Positions 25,802 to 35,225 of a stretch of 64,000 bases of DNA are shown here, piece after piece (within the stretch, counting starts at the first letter, position 1; each line of letters opens with the position of its first letter). The notes beneath the pieces were generated by a model. That model searched no databases. It was not told the DNA's origin and saw only the letters and a list, made by a program, of their open reading frames with translations. Origin of the DNA: Streptomyces sp. NL15-2K (GTDB lineage: Bacteria > Actinomycetota > Actinomycetes > Streptomycetales > Streptomycetaceae); contig NZ_CP130630.1 of the NCBI RefSeq assembly GCF_030551255.1, forward strand, positions 3,639,501 to 3,703,500. The letters are read 5' to 3'. The translations under genes and the position numbers were made by a program.

Positions 25802-27232
25802 GTGACCGAAACCACGACCACTCCACGCTCCCTGCGGCCCGCCCCGGCGTCACCCTCGCTGGGCGGCCTCGGACTGTTCACGGTGCTGCTGGCCGCCGCA
25901 CTCCCCCTCGTCGACTTCTTCATCGTCAATGTCGCCCTGCCCACCATCGGCAAGGACCTGGCCGCGAGCGAGTCGGTCCTCGAACTGGTCGTCGCCGGGT
26001 ACGGCCTGGCGTACGCCGTCCTCCTCGTCCTCGGCGGCCGGCTCGGCGACCTGTTCGGCCGGCGCCGCCTCTTCCTGGGCGGCATGGCCGCGTTCGGCCT
26101 GACCTCGCTGGCGTGCGGGCTCGCGCCCACCGCCTGGACCCTGGTCGCGGCGCGGGTCGCGCAGGGCGCGGCGTCCGCCGCGATGCTGCCGCAGGTGCTC
26201 GCCACCATCCAGGCGGCCACCTCCGGGCCGCGCCGCGCCAAGGCGATGGGCCTGTACGGCGCCACGGCCGGCCTGTCCATGGTGGCCGGGCAGATCCTCG
26301 GCGGCGTCCTCGTCTCCGCCGACCTCGCGGGCACCGGCTGGCGTTCGGTGTTCCTGGTGAACGTGCCGGTGGTCGTCGTCGGCCTGGTCCTCGCGGCCCG
26401 CGTGGTCCCGGAGACCCGTGCGCAGCGCCCGGAGCCGGTGGACGGCCCGGGCACGGTCCTGCTGGCCGTCTCGCTGCTCACCCTGCTGGCCCCGCTGACC
26501 GAGGGCCGGGCGGCGGGCTGGCCCCTGTGGACGTGGCTGTCGCTGGCGGCGTTCCCGTTCGTGGCGGCGGCGTTCTACGCGGTGGAGCGCAGGGCGGACC
26601 GCCAGGGCCGCACACCTCTGGTACCCCCGAGCCTGTTCGCGCTGGTGTCGCTGCGGCGCGGGCTGGTGATCATCCTGCCGTTCTCCATCGGCTTCAGCGG
26701 CTTCATGTTCGTGATCGCGGTGGCGTTGCAGCAGGGCGCGGGCCTCGGTCCCGTCCAGGCGGGCCTGGCGCTGGTCCCGCTGGCGGTGACGTTCTTCTTC
26801 ACGTCGATCGCCGGTCCGCGGCTCATCGCCCGGTACGGCACCCGGGTGGTGACGGCCGGCTCCCTGCTCCAGGGGGTGGGCGTGGGCCTGATCGCCCTGG
26901 CCGCCTGGCGTTCCTGGCCGGACCTCGGCCTCCTCGCCCTGCTCCCGGGCGGCGCGGTCGCGGGCGTGGGCCAGGCCCTCCAACTCCCGGTGATCTTCCG
27001 GATCGTGCTGTCGGAGGTGCCGCCCGCCCGGGCCGGTGTCGGCAGCGGCGTGATGACCACCACCCAGCAGTCCGCCCTGGCACTCGGCGTGGCCACCCTC
27101 GGCACGCTCTTCCTGTCCCTGATCCCCAGCATGGGCATGCGAAACGCCCTGGTCACCACGCTCCTGGTCCAGTTGGCGACGATCGCGCTCACGGGTCTGC
27201 TCAGCCTGCGACTCCCCAGGACGATCGCCTGA
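25802..27232 (+). CDS. MFS exporter, DHA2 family
   Basis: A 476-residue membrane protein with about 14 hydrophobic helices. Seen: helix 1 segment PLVDFFIVNVALPTIG, motif A GGRLGDLFGRRRLFL after helix 2, and motif C-like GLSMVAGQILGGVL in helix 5. These indicate a proton-coupled drug or metabolite exporter. The substrate is unknown. The start is GTG at 25802 (TETTTTPRSLRP follows); there is no clear ribosome site, so the transcript may be leaderless. It is divergently transcribed from the MmyB-like regulator, the likely repressor. It is only distantly similar to the exporter at 15.8 kb, so the pair is not a recent duplication. Confidence 0.88.
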   Translation: MTETTTTPRSLRPAPASPSLGGLGLFTVLLAAALPLVDFFIVNVALPTIGKDLAASESVLELVVAGYGLAYAVLLVLGGRLGDLFGRRRLFLGGMAAFGLTSLACGLAPTAWTLVAARVAQGAASAAMLPQVLATIQAATSGPRRAKAMGLYGATAGLSMVAGQILGGVLVSADLAGTGWRSVFLVNVPVVVVGLVLAARVVPETRAQRPEPVDGPGTVLLAVSLLTLLAPLTEGRAAGWPLWTWLSLAAFPFVAAAFYAVERRADRQGRTPLVPPSLFALVSLRRGLVIILPFSIGFSGFMFVIAVALQQGAGLGPVQAGLALVPLAVTFFFTSIAGPRLIARYGTRVVTAGSLLQGVGVGLIALAAWRSWPDLGLLALLPGGAVAGVGQALQLPVIFRIVLSEVPPARAGVGSGVMTTTQQSALALGVATLGTLFLSLIPSMGMRNALVTTLLVQLATIALTGLLSLRLPRTIA

Positions 27233-27396
27233 GAAGTAGCGAGAACTACGGAGAGCCGCCGAAATCCACTGTGAGCCACTGAGAGATAGGGCACGGCTTG
27301 GCGAAGTCGCTGTGAAGGATCCCCTGTTGATGTTGGTCTTGCTGCACACTCCGTGCTGCGTCGACCGACTCACAGGGCGCGGCCTCTGGAGGCAGC

Positions 27397-27603
27397 ATGT
27401 TGGAGATCAACACGAGCAAGGTGAGCCGCTGGGATCAGCACGGGCGCGAACACGTCGTCCGCGTACAGCGCACGGGCGTACAGCGCACGATCAGATGCGA
27501 CACGTGCGGCTGGCAGAAGAGCGCGCAGTTCCTGCCGTGGCTGAAGGCGCAGGAGCACCTCGCCGAGGAGCATCAGGCGACGGTGGACCCGGCGGGGGCG
27601 TGA
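27397..27603 (+). CDS. Small CxxC/HxxxxH protein of unknown function
   Basis: A 68-residue protein beginning MLEINTSKVSRWDQHGREH. Seen: CDTCGW at residues about 34-39 and EHLAEEHQ near residue 55 give a C-x2-C...H-x4-H arrangement that could bind zinc as a minimal finger. The ATG at 27397 has a good GGAGG site 6 bases upstream, which argues for a real gene despite its size. I recall similar short proteins in other streptomycetes but no assigned function. It stands alone between the MFS gene and a serine hydrolase, on the same strand as both. Confidence 0.65.
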   Translation: MLEINTSKVSRWDQHGREHVVRVQRTGVQRTIRCDTCGWQKSAQFLPWLKAQEHLAEEHQATVDPAGA

Positions 27604-27689
27604 ACGGCCCGCCGGACCGATGACTTTCGGCCGCGGCAGCAGTCGTACCCCTACGACCACTGGACCGCGACGCACCGGAAGGCCCACCG

Positions 27690-28883
27690 ATGAGCTCACT
27701 GCACGACATCCTGCGACGGCACGTCGCCGACGGATCGATCCCGGGAGCCGTCGGCCTCGTGGCGCGAGGCGACGACGTCGAGGTGGTGACGGTCGGCCAC
27801 CAGGACGCCGACGGCACCACCCCGATGGCCCGGGACTCGATCTTCCGTATCGCCTCGATCACCAAGCCGATCACAGCGGCGGCGGTGCTGACGCTGGTGG
27901 AGGAGGGGCGGATCGGGCTGGAGGATCCGGTGGACGAGTGGCTGCCGGAGCTGTCGAAGCCGATGGTGGTGCGCAGCCCGGCCGCCCCCGTCGACGACGT
28001 GGTCCCGGCGGACCGCCCGATCACGGTCGAGGACCTGCTCAGCTCCCGGGCGGGCTGGGGCTTCCCGTCGGACTTCTCGCTGCCCGCGGTGCGGGCGCTG
28101 TTCGAGGTCCAGAAGGACGGCCGGGCCCCACAGGCCTACCCGGACCCGGACACCTGGCTGGCCGCCCTCGCCCGGGTCCCGCTGCTGCACCAGCCGGGCG
28201 CGGCCTGGCTGTACCAGACGTGCTCCGACCTGCAAGGCATCCTGGTCGCCCGGGCCTCGGGCCGGACGCTCCCCGAGTTCCTGGCGGAACGGATCTTCGA
28301 GCCGCTGGGCATGACGGACTCGGCGTTCGAGGTCCCGCCGGCCAAACGCCACCGCTTCACCAGCCACTACGGCGCGACCGACCTGGGCGCCCTGGAACTG
28401 GCGGATGCCCCGGACGGCGAATGGGCCGCCCTCCCCGCCTTCCCCTCGGGCGGCGGCGGCCTGGTCTCCACGGCCGACGACTGGCTGGCCTTCGCCCGCA
28501 TGCTGCTGGCGGGCGGCACGGCGAACGGCCACCGCCTGCTGACCCCGACCTCGGTGAGCCGCATGACCAGCAACCACCTCACCGCCTGCCAGCGCGAGTT
28601 GGGCTTCCTGTTCCTGGAGGGCCAGGGCTGGGGCTACGGCGGCCAGGTCGACGTCACCCCGATCGACCCCTGGAACGTCCCCGGCCGCTACGGCTGGGTC
28701 GGCGGCACCGGCACGACGGCCCACGTCATCCCGACGACGAGCACGGTCACCATCCTCCTGACCCAGGTGGCGATGCAGAGCCCGACGCCGCCGGGGGTGA
28801 TGCGGGACTTCTGGCGGTGTACGGCGGCGGAAGGTCAGGGCCTGTCCGGCGGATCAGGTCGCAGGAAATCGGCGGCGCCCTAG
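27690..28883 (+). CDS. Class C beta-lactamase-like serine hydrolase
   Basis: A 397-residue protein of the beta-lactamase/transpeptidase-like fold (EstB/PBP-like). Seen: the nucleophile motif SITK at about residues 54-57 in IFRIASITKPITAAAVLTL, a tyrosine in AWLYQTCSDLQGILVARASG where family members have YxN or YxG, and GWVGGTGTTAHVIP as the third motif region. No signal peptide is seen, so it is probably a cytoplasmic esterase or peptidase rather than a resistance enzyme. The start is ATG 27690. It converges on the TetR gene: the two stop codons share a CTAG at 28880-28883, so there is no room for a separate terminator. Confidence 0.88.
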   Translation: MSSLHDILRRHVADGSIPGAVGLVARGDDVEVVTVGHQDADGTTPMARDSIFRIASITKPITAAAVLTLVEEGRIGLEDPVDEWLPELSKPMVVRSPAAPVDDVVPADRPITVEDLLSSRAGWGFPSDFSLPAVRALFEVQKDGRAPQAYPDPDTWLAALARVPLLHQPGAAWLYQTCSDLQGILVARASGRTLPEFLAERIFEPLGMTDSAFEVPPAKRHRFTSHYGATDLGALELADAPDGEWAALPAFPSGGGGLVSTADDWLAFARMLLAGGTANGHRLLTPTSVSRMTSNHLTACQRELGFLFLEGQGWGYGGQVDVTPIDPWNVPGRYGWVGGTGTTAHVIPTTSTVTILLTQVAMQSPTPPGVMRDFWRCTAAEGQGLSGGSGRRKSAAP

Positions 28884-29470
28884 GCCCGCAGGCCGCGCAG
28901 TATCAGGTCCAGCACCGCCCGGAAGTCCTCCCCGATGCCCGGCTGTTCCCACTCCCCGGCATAACGCGGGTCGTGGAAGCGGTCGCTGGCGTGGAAGACG
29001 GCGCGGGCGGTGACCGCCGGGTCGGCCGAGGTGAACGTGCCGGACTCGACGCCGGCCTCGATGATCCGGGTCAGCTGGGCGATCAGCTCGGTGAGGTGTT
29101 CTCCGACGACCTCGCCGGTCTCGCCGGTCAGCACCGTGTACGTGACGAACAGCTCGGGATCGTCGCCCGCCTTGCGGCGCTTGGCCTCGAAGAGGCCCTC
29201 GAGCCAGTCGCACAACCGCGTCCGCGGGTCACGGGTCTCGTCGGCGACGATCCCGGACAGGGCCTCGGAGGTGCGGTCCAGCCACCGCTTCGTCACCGCC
29301 TCGCGCAGCGCCGCCTTCGTCCGGAAGTGCCGGTAGACGCTGCCGTGGCTGACGCCGAGCGCGCGGGCGACGTCCACCACGGTGGCCTTGGCCGGACCGT
29401 GGCGGCGCAGCACCTCCTCGGTGGCTTCGAGGATGCGCTCGGCGGTCAGGATCTCCCTGGTCGGTGACAT
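28880..29470 (-). CDS. TetR-family repressor
   Basis: A 196-residue regulator. Seen: N-terminal helix-turn-helix (about residues 10-55) with ILEATEEVLRRHGPAKATVV and VARALGVSHGSVYRHFRTKA, followed by an all-helical ligand-binding domain containing WLDRTSEALSGI. It lies 25 bases downstream of the aldo/keto reductase gene on the same strand, so the two form an operon. A 24-bp inverted repeat in front of the reductase is the likely operator, giving autoregulation plus control of the reductase and perhaps the divergent epoxide hydrolase. The ligand is unknown, plausibly a carbonyl or epoxide compound handled by those enzymes. Confidence 0.9.
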   Translation of the reverse strand: MSPTREILTAERILEATEEVLRRHGPAKATVVDVARALGVSHGSVYRHFRTKAALREAVTKRWLDRTSEALSGIVADETRDPRTRLCDWLEGLFEAKRRKAGDDPELFVTYTVLTGETGEVVGEHLTELIAQLTRIIEAGVESGTFTSADPAVTARAVFHASDRFHDPRYAGEWEQPGIGEDFRAVLDLILRGLRA

Positions 29471-29495
29471 GAGGGAAACGTACCTGGCGCCCGCG

Positions 29496-30500
29496 TCAGC
29501 GCTCGACCTGCGCCATCTGCGCCGCCGGATAGCGGTCGCCCGCGGCGGCGCCGGGCGGCACGGCCTCCTCGATCGCGGCGAGGTCGGCCGCGTCCAGCGT
29601 GACGTCCAGCGCGCCCAGCGACTCCGCCAGCCGCTCCCGGGTCCGCGCGCCGACGAGCGGCACGATGTCCTCGCCCCGGGACAGCACCCAGGCGATGGCG
29701 ATCTGCGCGACCGAGACCCCCTTCTGCTCGGCGATCTTCCGGAGTGCCTCCACCAGGTTGAGGTTGTGCTGGAGGTTCTCGCCCTGGAAGCGGGGCGAGA
29801 GCGCGCGGTAGTCGTTCGCGGCGAGCTGCCGGCCGGGGGTGAAGTGGCCGGAGATCAGGCCCCGGGACAGGACGCCGTACGCCGTGACGGAGATGCCCAG
29901 TTCCCGGGTGGTCGGCAGGATCTCCGTCTCGATGCCGCGCGAGATGAGGGAGTACTCGATCTGGAGGTCCGAGATGGGCGCGGTGGCGGCGGCCCGGCGG
30001 ATCGTCTCGGCGCCGACCTCGCTCAGGCCGATGTGACGGACGTGCCCCTTCTCGACCAGTTCGGCGATCGCGCCGACCGTTTCCTCGATCGGTACGTCCG
30101 GGTCGAGCCGGGCGATCCGGTAGACGTCGATGTGGTCGACGCCGAGACGCTGGAGCGAGTAGGCGGCGAAGTTCTTCACGGCGGCCGGGCGGCCGTCGTA
30201 CCCGGACCAGCCGCCGTCGGGGTCGCGCAGCGCCCCGAACTTCACGCTGACCAGTGCCTGTTCGCGCCGGGCGGCGGGCGCGGAGCGCAGCGCCTCACCG
30301 ATCAGCAGTTCGTTGTGGCCCATGCCGTAGAAGTCGCCGGTGTCGAGCAGCGTCACGCCCGCCTCGAGCGCGGCGTGGATCGTGGCGATCGACTCGGCCC
30401 GGTCGGCGTCGCCGTACAGCGCCGACATGCCCATGCAGCCGAGGCCGAGGGCGGAGACCTGGGGGCCGGCGCTTCCGAGGGTGCGAGTGTGCAGCGTCAT
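29496..30500 (-). CDS. Aldo/keto reductase
   Basis: A 334-residue NADPH-dependent reductase of the AKR fold. Seen: LGLGCMGMSALYG near the N-terminus, LLDTGDFYGMGHNELLIGEAL containing the catalytic Asp and Tyr, VSVKFGALRDPDGGW containing the catalytic Lys, and GRPAAVKNFAAYSLQRLGVDHIDVY. The segment that usually ends in a catalytic His is here VDVYRIARLDP, so the canonical HRxD is replaced by YRIARLD. The 3' NADPH-binding part has IPLVGARTRERLAESLGAL-like sequence. The start is taken as ATG 30500 (TLHTRTLGSAG follows); ATG 30512 is an alternative. It is the first gene of the operon with TetR. Confidence 0.9.
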   Translation of the reverse strand: MTLHTRTLGSAGPQVSALGLGCMGMSALYGDADRAESIATIHAALEAGVTLLDTGDFYGMGHNELLIGEALRSAPAARREQALVSVKFGALRDPDGGWSGYDGRPAAVKNFAAYSLQRLGVDHIDVYRIARLDPDVPIEETVGAIAELVEKGHVRHIGLSEVGAETIRRAAATAPISDLQIEYSLISRGIETEILPTTRELGISVTAYGVLSRGLISGHFTPGRQLAANDYRALSPRFQGENLQHNLNLVEALRKIAEQKGVSVAQIAIAWVLSRGEDIVPLVGARTRERLAESLGALDVTLDAADLAAIEEAVPPGAAAGDRYPAAQMAQVER

Positions 30501-30522
30501 GACATCCACCATGGCATGACAG

Positions 30523-30546
30523 ATGACAGATTTCAATATCTGTCAT
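30523..30546. promoter_or_regulatory. Candidate TetR operator
   Basis: A perfect 9-bp inverted repeat, ATGACAGAT - 6 bases - ATCTGTCAT, lies 23 bases upstream of the reductase ATG and about 115 bases before the divergent epoxide hydrolase. Another ATGACAGA overlaps its left side (30516-30523). Between 30547 and 30605 the motifs TGTCACCTGCCA, TGTCAGCTGTC and TGTCGCCTGCCA recur and may be weaker sites. Confidence 0.7.
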
Positions 30547-30659
30547 TCGCTACCTGCTGTCACCTGCCATCCGTTACCTGTCAGCTGTCGCCTGCCACCT
30601 GCTTTCCGTCTCCATCGGCCCCGGTGTCCCAGGGCACTGAGCCGGGAAGGAGCCACGCC

Positions 30660-31895
30660 ATGACCACCCCGCACACTTTCCCCCTGAAGCCCGCCCCGAT
30701 CCATGTGCCCGACGAGGTCCTCGATGACCTGCGCGCCCGTCTCACACTGACCCGTCCGCCGCTGGACGAGGGGAATGGCGACTGGTCCTACGGCGTCCCG
30801 GACAGCTATCTCCGTGAGCTGGTCGCCTACTGGCGGGACGGCTACGACTGGCGCAAGGCCGAGGCCGCCATCAACGCCTACGAGCACTACCAGGTGAGCG
30901 TCGCCGGTGTCCCGGTGCACTTCATGCGCAAGCCCGGCCGCGGCCCCCGCCCGATCCCGTTGATCCTCACCCACGGCTGGCCGTGGACGTTCTGGCACTG
31001 GTCGAAGGTGATCGACCCGCTCGCCGACCCGGCCGCGTTCGGCGGTGACCCCGCCGACGCGTTCGACGTCATCGTGCCGTCCCTGCCCGGCTTCGGTTTT
31101 CCCGGCCCGCTCACCGGCTTTCCGGACGTCAACTTCTGGAAGGTCTCCGACCTCTGGCACACCCTGATGACCGAGACCCTGGGATACGAGAAGTACGCCG
31201 CCGGGGGCTGCGACATCGGCGGGATCGTCTCCAGCCAGCTCGGCCACAAGTACGCCGACGAGCTGTACGGCATCCACATCGGCTCCGGGCTGCCGCTCGA
31301 CTTCTTCACCGGCCCCCGCGCCTGGGACTTCGCCCGGAATGGGCCCCTCACCGACGATCAGCCCCCCGAGGTCCGCGCCCGCATCATCGAGCTGGACCAC
31401 CGCTGGGCGCCCCACCTCGCCGTGCACATGCTCGACGGCGCCACCCTGGCCCACGGGCTGAGCGACTCACCCGCCGGACTGCTCGCCTGGCTGCTGGAGC
31501 GCTGGAACGCCTGGAGCGACAACGGCGGTGACGTCGAGTCCGTCTTCACCAAGGACGACCTGCTCACCCACGCCACGATCTACTGGGTGAACAACTCCAT
31601 CGCCACGTCGATGCGTTACTACGCCAACGCCAACCGCTACCCCTGGACCCCCGCCCACGACCGCACCCCGGTCGTGCAGGCCCCGGTCGGCCTCACCTTC
31701 GTCACGTACGAGAACCCGCCCGGCATCCACACCGCCGACGAGCGCGTCCGGGCGTTCAAGAACGGCCCGCAGGCCGGTTGGTTCAACCACGTCAACGTCA
31801 ACGCCCACGACCGCGGCGGCCACTTCATCCCCTGGGAGAACCCCGACGCCTGGGTGAGCGACCTGCGCCGCACCTTCCAGGGCCGCAGGCCCTGA
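30660..31895 (+). CDS. Epoxide hydrolase (EHN domain plus alpha/beta hydrolase)
   Basis: A 411-residue enzyme that should open epoxides with water. Seen: N-terminal EHN domain (about residues 10-115) with PIHVPDEVLDDLRARL and ELVAYWRDGYDWRKAEAAIN, the oxyanion motif LTHGWPWTFW, the nucleophile-elbow GGCDIGG (Asp in the C-D-I context) and the terminal His in HDRGGHFIPWENP. Length is normal for microsomal-type bacterial epoxide hydrolases. The start is ATG 30660 with GGAAGGAG 9 bases upstream. It is divergent from the AKR-TetR operon and may share its operator region. A hairpin CAGGGCC-GCA-GGCCCTG at 31878-31894 overlaps the stop codon. Confidence 0.92.
   Translation: MTTPHTFPLKPAPIHVPDEVLDDLRARLTLTRPPLDEGNGDWSYGVPDSYLRELVAYWRDGYDWRKAEAAINAYEHYQVSVAGVPVHFMRKPGRGPRPIPLILTHGWPWTFWHWSKVIDPLADPAAFGGDPADAFDVIVPSLPGFGFPGPLTGFPDVNFWKVSDLWHTLMTETLGYEKYAAGGCDIGGIVSSQLGHKYADELYGIHIGSGLPLDFFTGPRAWDFARNGPLTDDQPPEVRARIIELDHRWAPHLAVHMLDGATLAHGLSDSPAGLLAWLLERWNAWSDNGGDVESVFTKDDLLTHATIYWVNNSIATSMRYYANANRYPWTPAHDRTPVVQAPVGLTFVTYENPPGIHTADERVRAFKNGPQAGWFNHVNVNAHDRGGHFIPWENPDAWVSDLRRTFQGRRP
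31878..31894 (+). terminator. Short hairpin overlapping the epoxide hydrolase stop
   Basis: A 7-bp GC-only stem (CAGGGCC/GGCCCTG) with a 3-base loop ends within the TGA codon. There is no T-tract. The next gene is convergent, with its stop 54 bases away, so this could terminate in both directions. Confidence 0.4.
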
Positions 31896-31947
31896 ACGAC
31901 CCGCGGGCTTGTCCGGCGACAGGCGTCCGAGCCAGGACTCCCGGGCC

Positions 31948-32559
31948 CTACCGCGCCGTGAACGCCAGCTTCGCCCCCAGCACCACGAACGACCCCGCGA
32001 AACTCCGCCGCAGCCACGCCATCACCCCGGGCCGCGAGGTGACATGCCGGCGCACGGACGCCGCGAGGAGGCCGTACGCGAGGAAGACGACAAAGGTGAC
32101 CAGCATGAACACGCCGCCGAGCGCCAGCATCCGTACGGCGGAGTGCGGCTGCCCGGGGCTGACGAACTGCGGCAGGAAGGCCAAGAAGAAGATCGTCACC
32201 TTCGGATTGAGGACGTTGATCAGCACGGCACGGACGATCACCTGCCCCGCGGAGAGGGGCGCGGCGCTCTGATCGACGTCGAGGGTGCCCTTGTCCCGGA
32301 CCATGGCCCACGCCATGTAGAGCAGGTAGACGACACCGGCGTACTTGAGGATCTGGAAGGCAGTCGCACTCGCGTGCAGCAGTGCGGCGAGGCCGGTGGC
32401 GGTGGCCAGCACATGCGGGACGATCGCGAGTGTGCAGCCGACGGCGGCGACGACGCTCGCGCGGCGGCCCCGGGAGAGCCCGGTGGCGAGGGTGTAGACG
32501 ACCCCGGTGCCGGGGGTGACGCAGACGACGAGGGTGGTCAACAGGAACGCGATGCTCAT
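31948..32559 (-). CDS. LysE/RhtB-family exporter
   Basis: A 203-residue membrane protein with about six hydrophobic helices. Seen: N-terminal FLLTTLVVCVTPGTGVVYTL with the family hallmark TPG, GLSRGRRASVVAAVGCTLAIVPH, a hydrophobic segment around YAGVVYLLYMAWAM, and VLINVLNPKVTIFFLAFLPQF with the conserved NPK. These place it among amino-acid and homoserine/threonine exporters. The amino acid is unknown. The start is ATG 32559 with AGGGTG 8 bases upstream; a longer open frame to 32646 includes the inverted repeat and is unlikely to be translated. Its promoter region contains a large 13-bp inverted repeat, but no dedicated regulator gene is adjacent. Confidence 0.9.
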   Translation of the reverse strand: MSIAFLLTTLVVCVTPGTGVVYTLATGLSRGRRASVVAAVGCTLAIVPHVLATATGLAALLHASATAFQILKYAGVVYLLYMAWAMVRDKGTLDVDQSAAPLSAGQVIVRAVLINVLNPKVTIFFLAFLPQFVSPGQPHSAVRMLALGGVFMLVTFVVFLAYGLLAASVRRHVTSRPGVMAWLRRSFAGSFVVLGAKLAFTAR

Positions 32560-32581
32560 GCTGATCACCCTGGTAGCACGA

Positions 32582-32625
32582 TGGCCCTTGATACAGGTCC
32601 ATAGAGGTACCCGTATCAAGGGCCA
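32582..32625. promoter_or_regulatory. Inverted repeat upstream of LysE-type exporter
   Basis: Two perfect 13-bp arms, TGGCCCTTGATAC (32582-32594) and GTATCAAGGGCCA (32613-32625), flank 18 bases. The right arm is part of a 20-bp direct repeat that occurs twice in tandem (32615-32634 and 32635-32654). It is about 25 bases before the exporter start and about 70 after the glyS stop, so it may be an operator, a glyS terminator, or both. Confidence 0.6.
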
Positions 32626-32695
32626 AAGAGGCCGATCAAGGGCCAAAGAGGCCGAAGAGGCGTTGAGCGGCTTTGAGCGGCCCGGAGTGCCGGCG

Positions 32696-34078
<1,383 letters not shown>

Positions 34079-34201
34079 GGTGCTCTCTTCATTACGACGA
34101 CGGGCGACGAAGCGAGGTGCTTCCAGCGAATGCTTCAGGTTACCGGCGCAGGCTCCCCCTCAACCAAATCGGGCCGCCTTTATGCCCACCCTGGACGTTT
34201 G

Positions 34202-34241
34202 TTGACAATCGTTTCCAGATTCATTGAAAATGACTGTCATG
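34202..34241 (+). promoter_or_regulatory. znuA promoter with Zur box, apparently leaderless
   Basis: TTGACA (34202-34207) and GAAAAT (34226-34231) are separated by 18 bases, which predicts a transcription start at about 34238-34239, at the znuA ATG itself. TGAAAATGACTGTCA (34225-34239) matches 13 of 15 positions of the Streptomyces Zur box I recall (TGAAAATGATTTTCA) and covers the -10 and start site. No Shine-Dalgarno sequence precedes the ATG. Confidence 0.75.
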
Positions 34242-35201
34242 AACGTACGACGTCGCCTGATACCCACCGCAGCGGTGACCGCCCTCGGTCTCGCGGCCCT
34301 CTCCGCCTGCTCCAGCGACAGCGACACGGCGGGCAACACGGACAAGTTCGACGTCGTCGCGTCGTTCTACCCGATGCAGTTCCTCGCCGAGCAGATCGGC
34401 GGGGACCACGTGAACGTCACCACCCTCACCGAGCCCGGTCAGGAGCCGCACGACCTGGAGCTCAGCACCAAGCAGACCGCCGACCTCGGCGAGGCGGACG
34501 CGGTGCTCTACCTCAAGACCCTCCAGCCTGCCGTCGACGAGGCCGTCTCGCAGTCCCAGGTCAAGAACAAGATCGACGCGGCCACGCTGACCAAGCTCGA
34601 GGACCACGGCAGCACCGAGCACGAACACGAGGGCGAGGAGGCACCCGCCGAGGAGAAGCCCTCCGAGGAGGAGGAGCACGCCCTCGACCCGCACATCTGG
34701 CTCGACCCGGTGAAGTACGCCGAGGTCGCCAAGGGCGTCGGAGCGGCCCTCGAGAAGGGCGACCCGGACCACGCGGACGACTACAAGAAGAACACCGACG
34801 CACTGGTCAAGAAGCTCGACGACCTGAACACCCGGTTCACGAACGGCCTGAAGACCACCGACACCAAGGTCTTCTTCACCAACCACGCCGCCTTCGGCTA
34901 CCTCGCCGAGCGCTACGGCCTGACCCAGGAGGCCATCTCCGGCCTCGACCCGGAGAGCGAGCCCAGCCCGGCCCGGATCAAGGAACTCCAGACCGAGGCC
35001 AAGGCCGACGGCGTCACCACCGTCTTCTACGAGACACTGGTGTCCGACAAGACCGCGAAGACCCTCGCCAAGGACGCGGGACTGAAGACGGACGTCCTCG
35101 ACCCGCTCGAGGGCATCACCGACAAGTCCAAGGGCGACGACTACTTCCAGGTCATGGAGTCCAATCTCAAGTCGCTGGAGACGGCCTTGGGAGCCAAGTG
35201 A
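34239..35201 (+). CDS. znuA: Zinc ABC transporter substrate-binding lipoprotein
   Basis: A 320-residue lipoprotein. Seen: signal sequence VRRRLIPTAAVTALGLAALSAC with lipobox LSAC, cluster A-I binding fold starting VVASFYPMQFLAEQIGGDHV, metal ligands in EPGQEPHDLELS and the DPHIWLDP segment, and TNHAAFGYLAERYGL. A histidine/glutamate-rich loop lies between them (HGSTEHEHEGEE), the zinc-scavenging loop typical of ZnuA. Role: captures extracellular zinc for ZnuBC. The start chosen is ATG 34239; upstream in-frame ATG 34230 and TTG 34224 lie inside the promoter and Zur box. It is first in the znuA-znuC-znuB operon followed by zur. Confidence 0.95.
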   Translation: MNVRRRLIPTAAVTALGLAALSACSSDSDTAGNTDKFDVVASFYPMQFLAEQIGGDHVNVTTLTEPGQEPHDLELSTKQTADLGEADAVLYLKTLQPAVDEAVSQSQVKNKIDAATLTKLEDHGSTEHEHEGEEAPAEEKPSEEEEHALDPHIWLDPVKYAEVAKGVGAALEKGDPDHADDYKKNTDALVKKLDDLNTRFTNGLKTTDTKVFFTNHAAFGYLAERYGLTQEAISGLDPESEPSPARIKELQTEAKADGVTTVFYETLVSDKTAKTLAKDAGLKTDVLDPLEGITDKSKGDDYFQVMESNLKSLETALGAK

Positions 35202-35225
35202 TCAGCACAGTTCGGAGGACGACCC

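Noticed and set aside
27620..29467. A 615-codon plus-strand frame over the serine hydrolase and TetR genes
   Set aside because: It is out of frame with the serine hydrolase, which has SxxK, and antisense to the TetR gene; no domain matches.
34079..34238. A T-box riboswitch for glyS
   Set aside because: No stem I/specifier or T-box-like consensus is visible; the space is short and shared with the znuA promoter.
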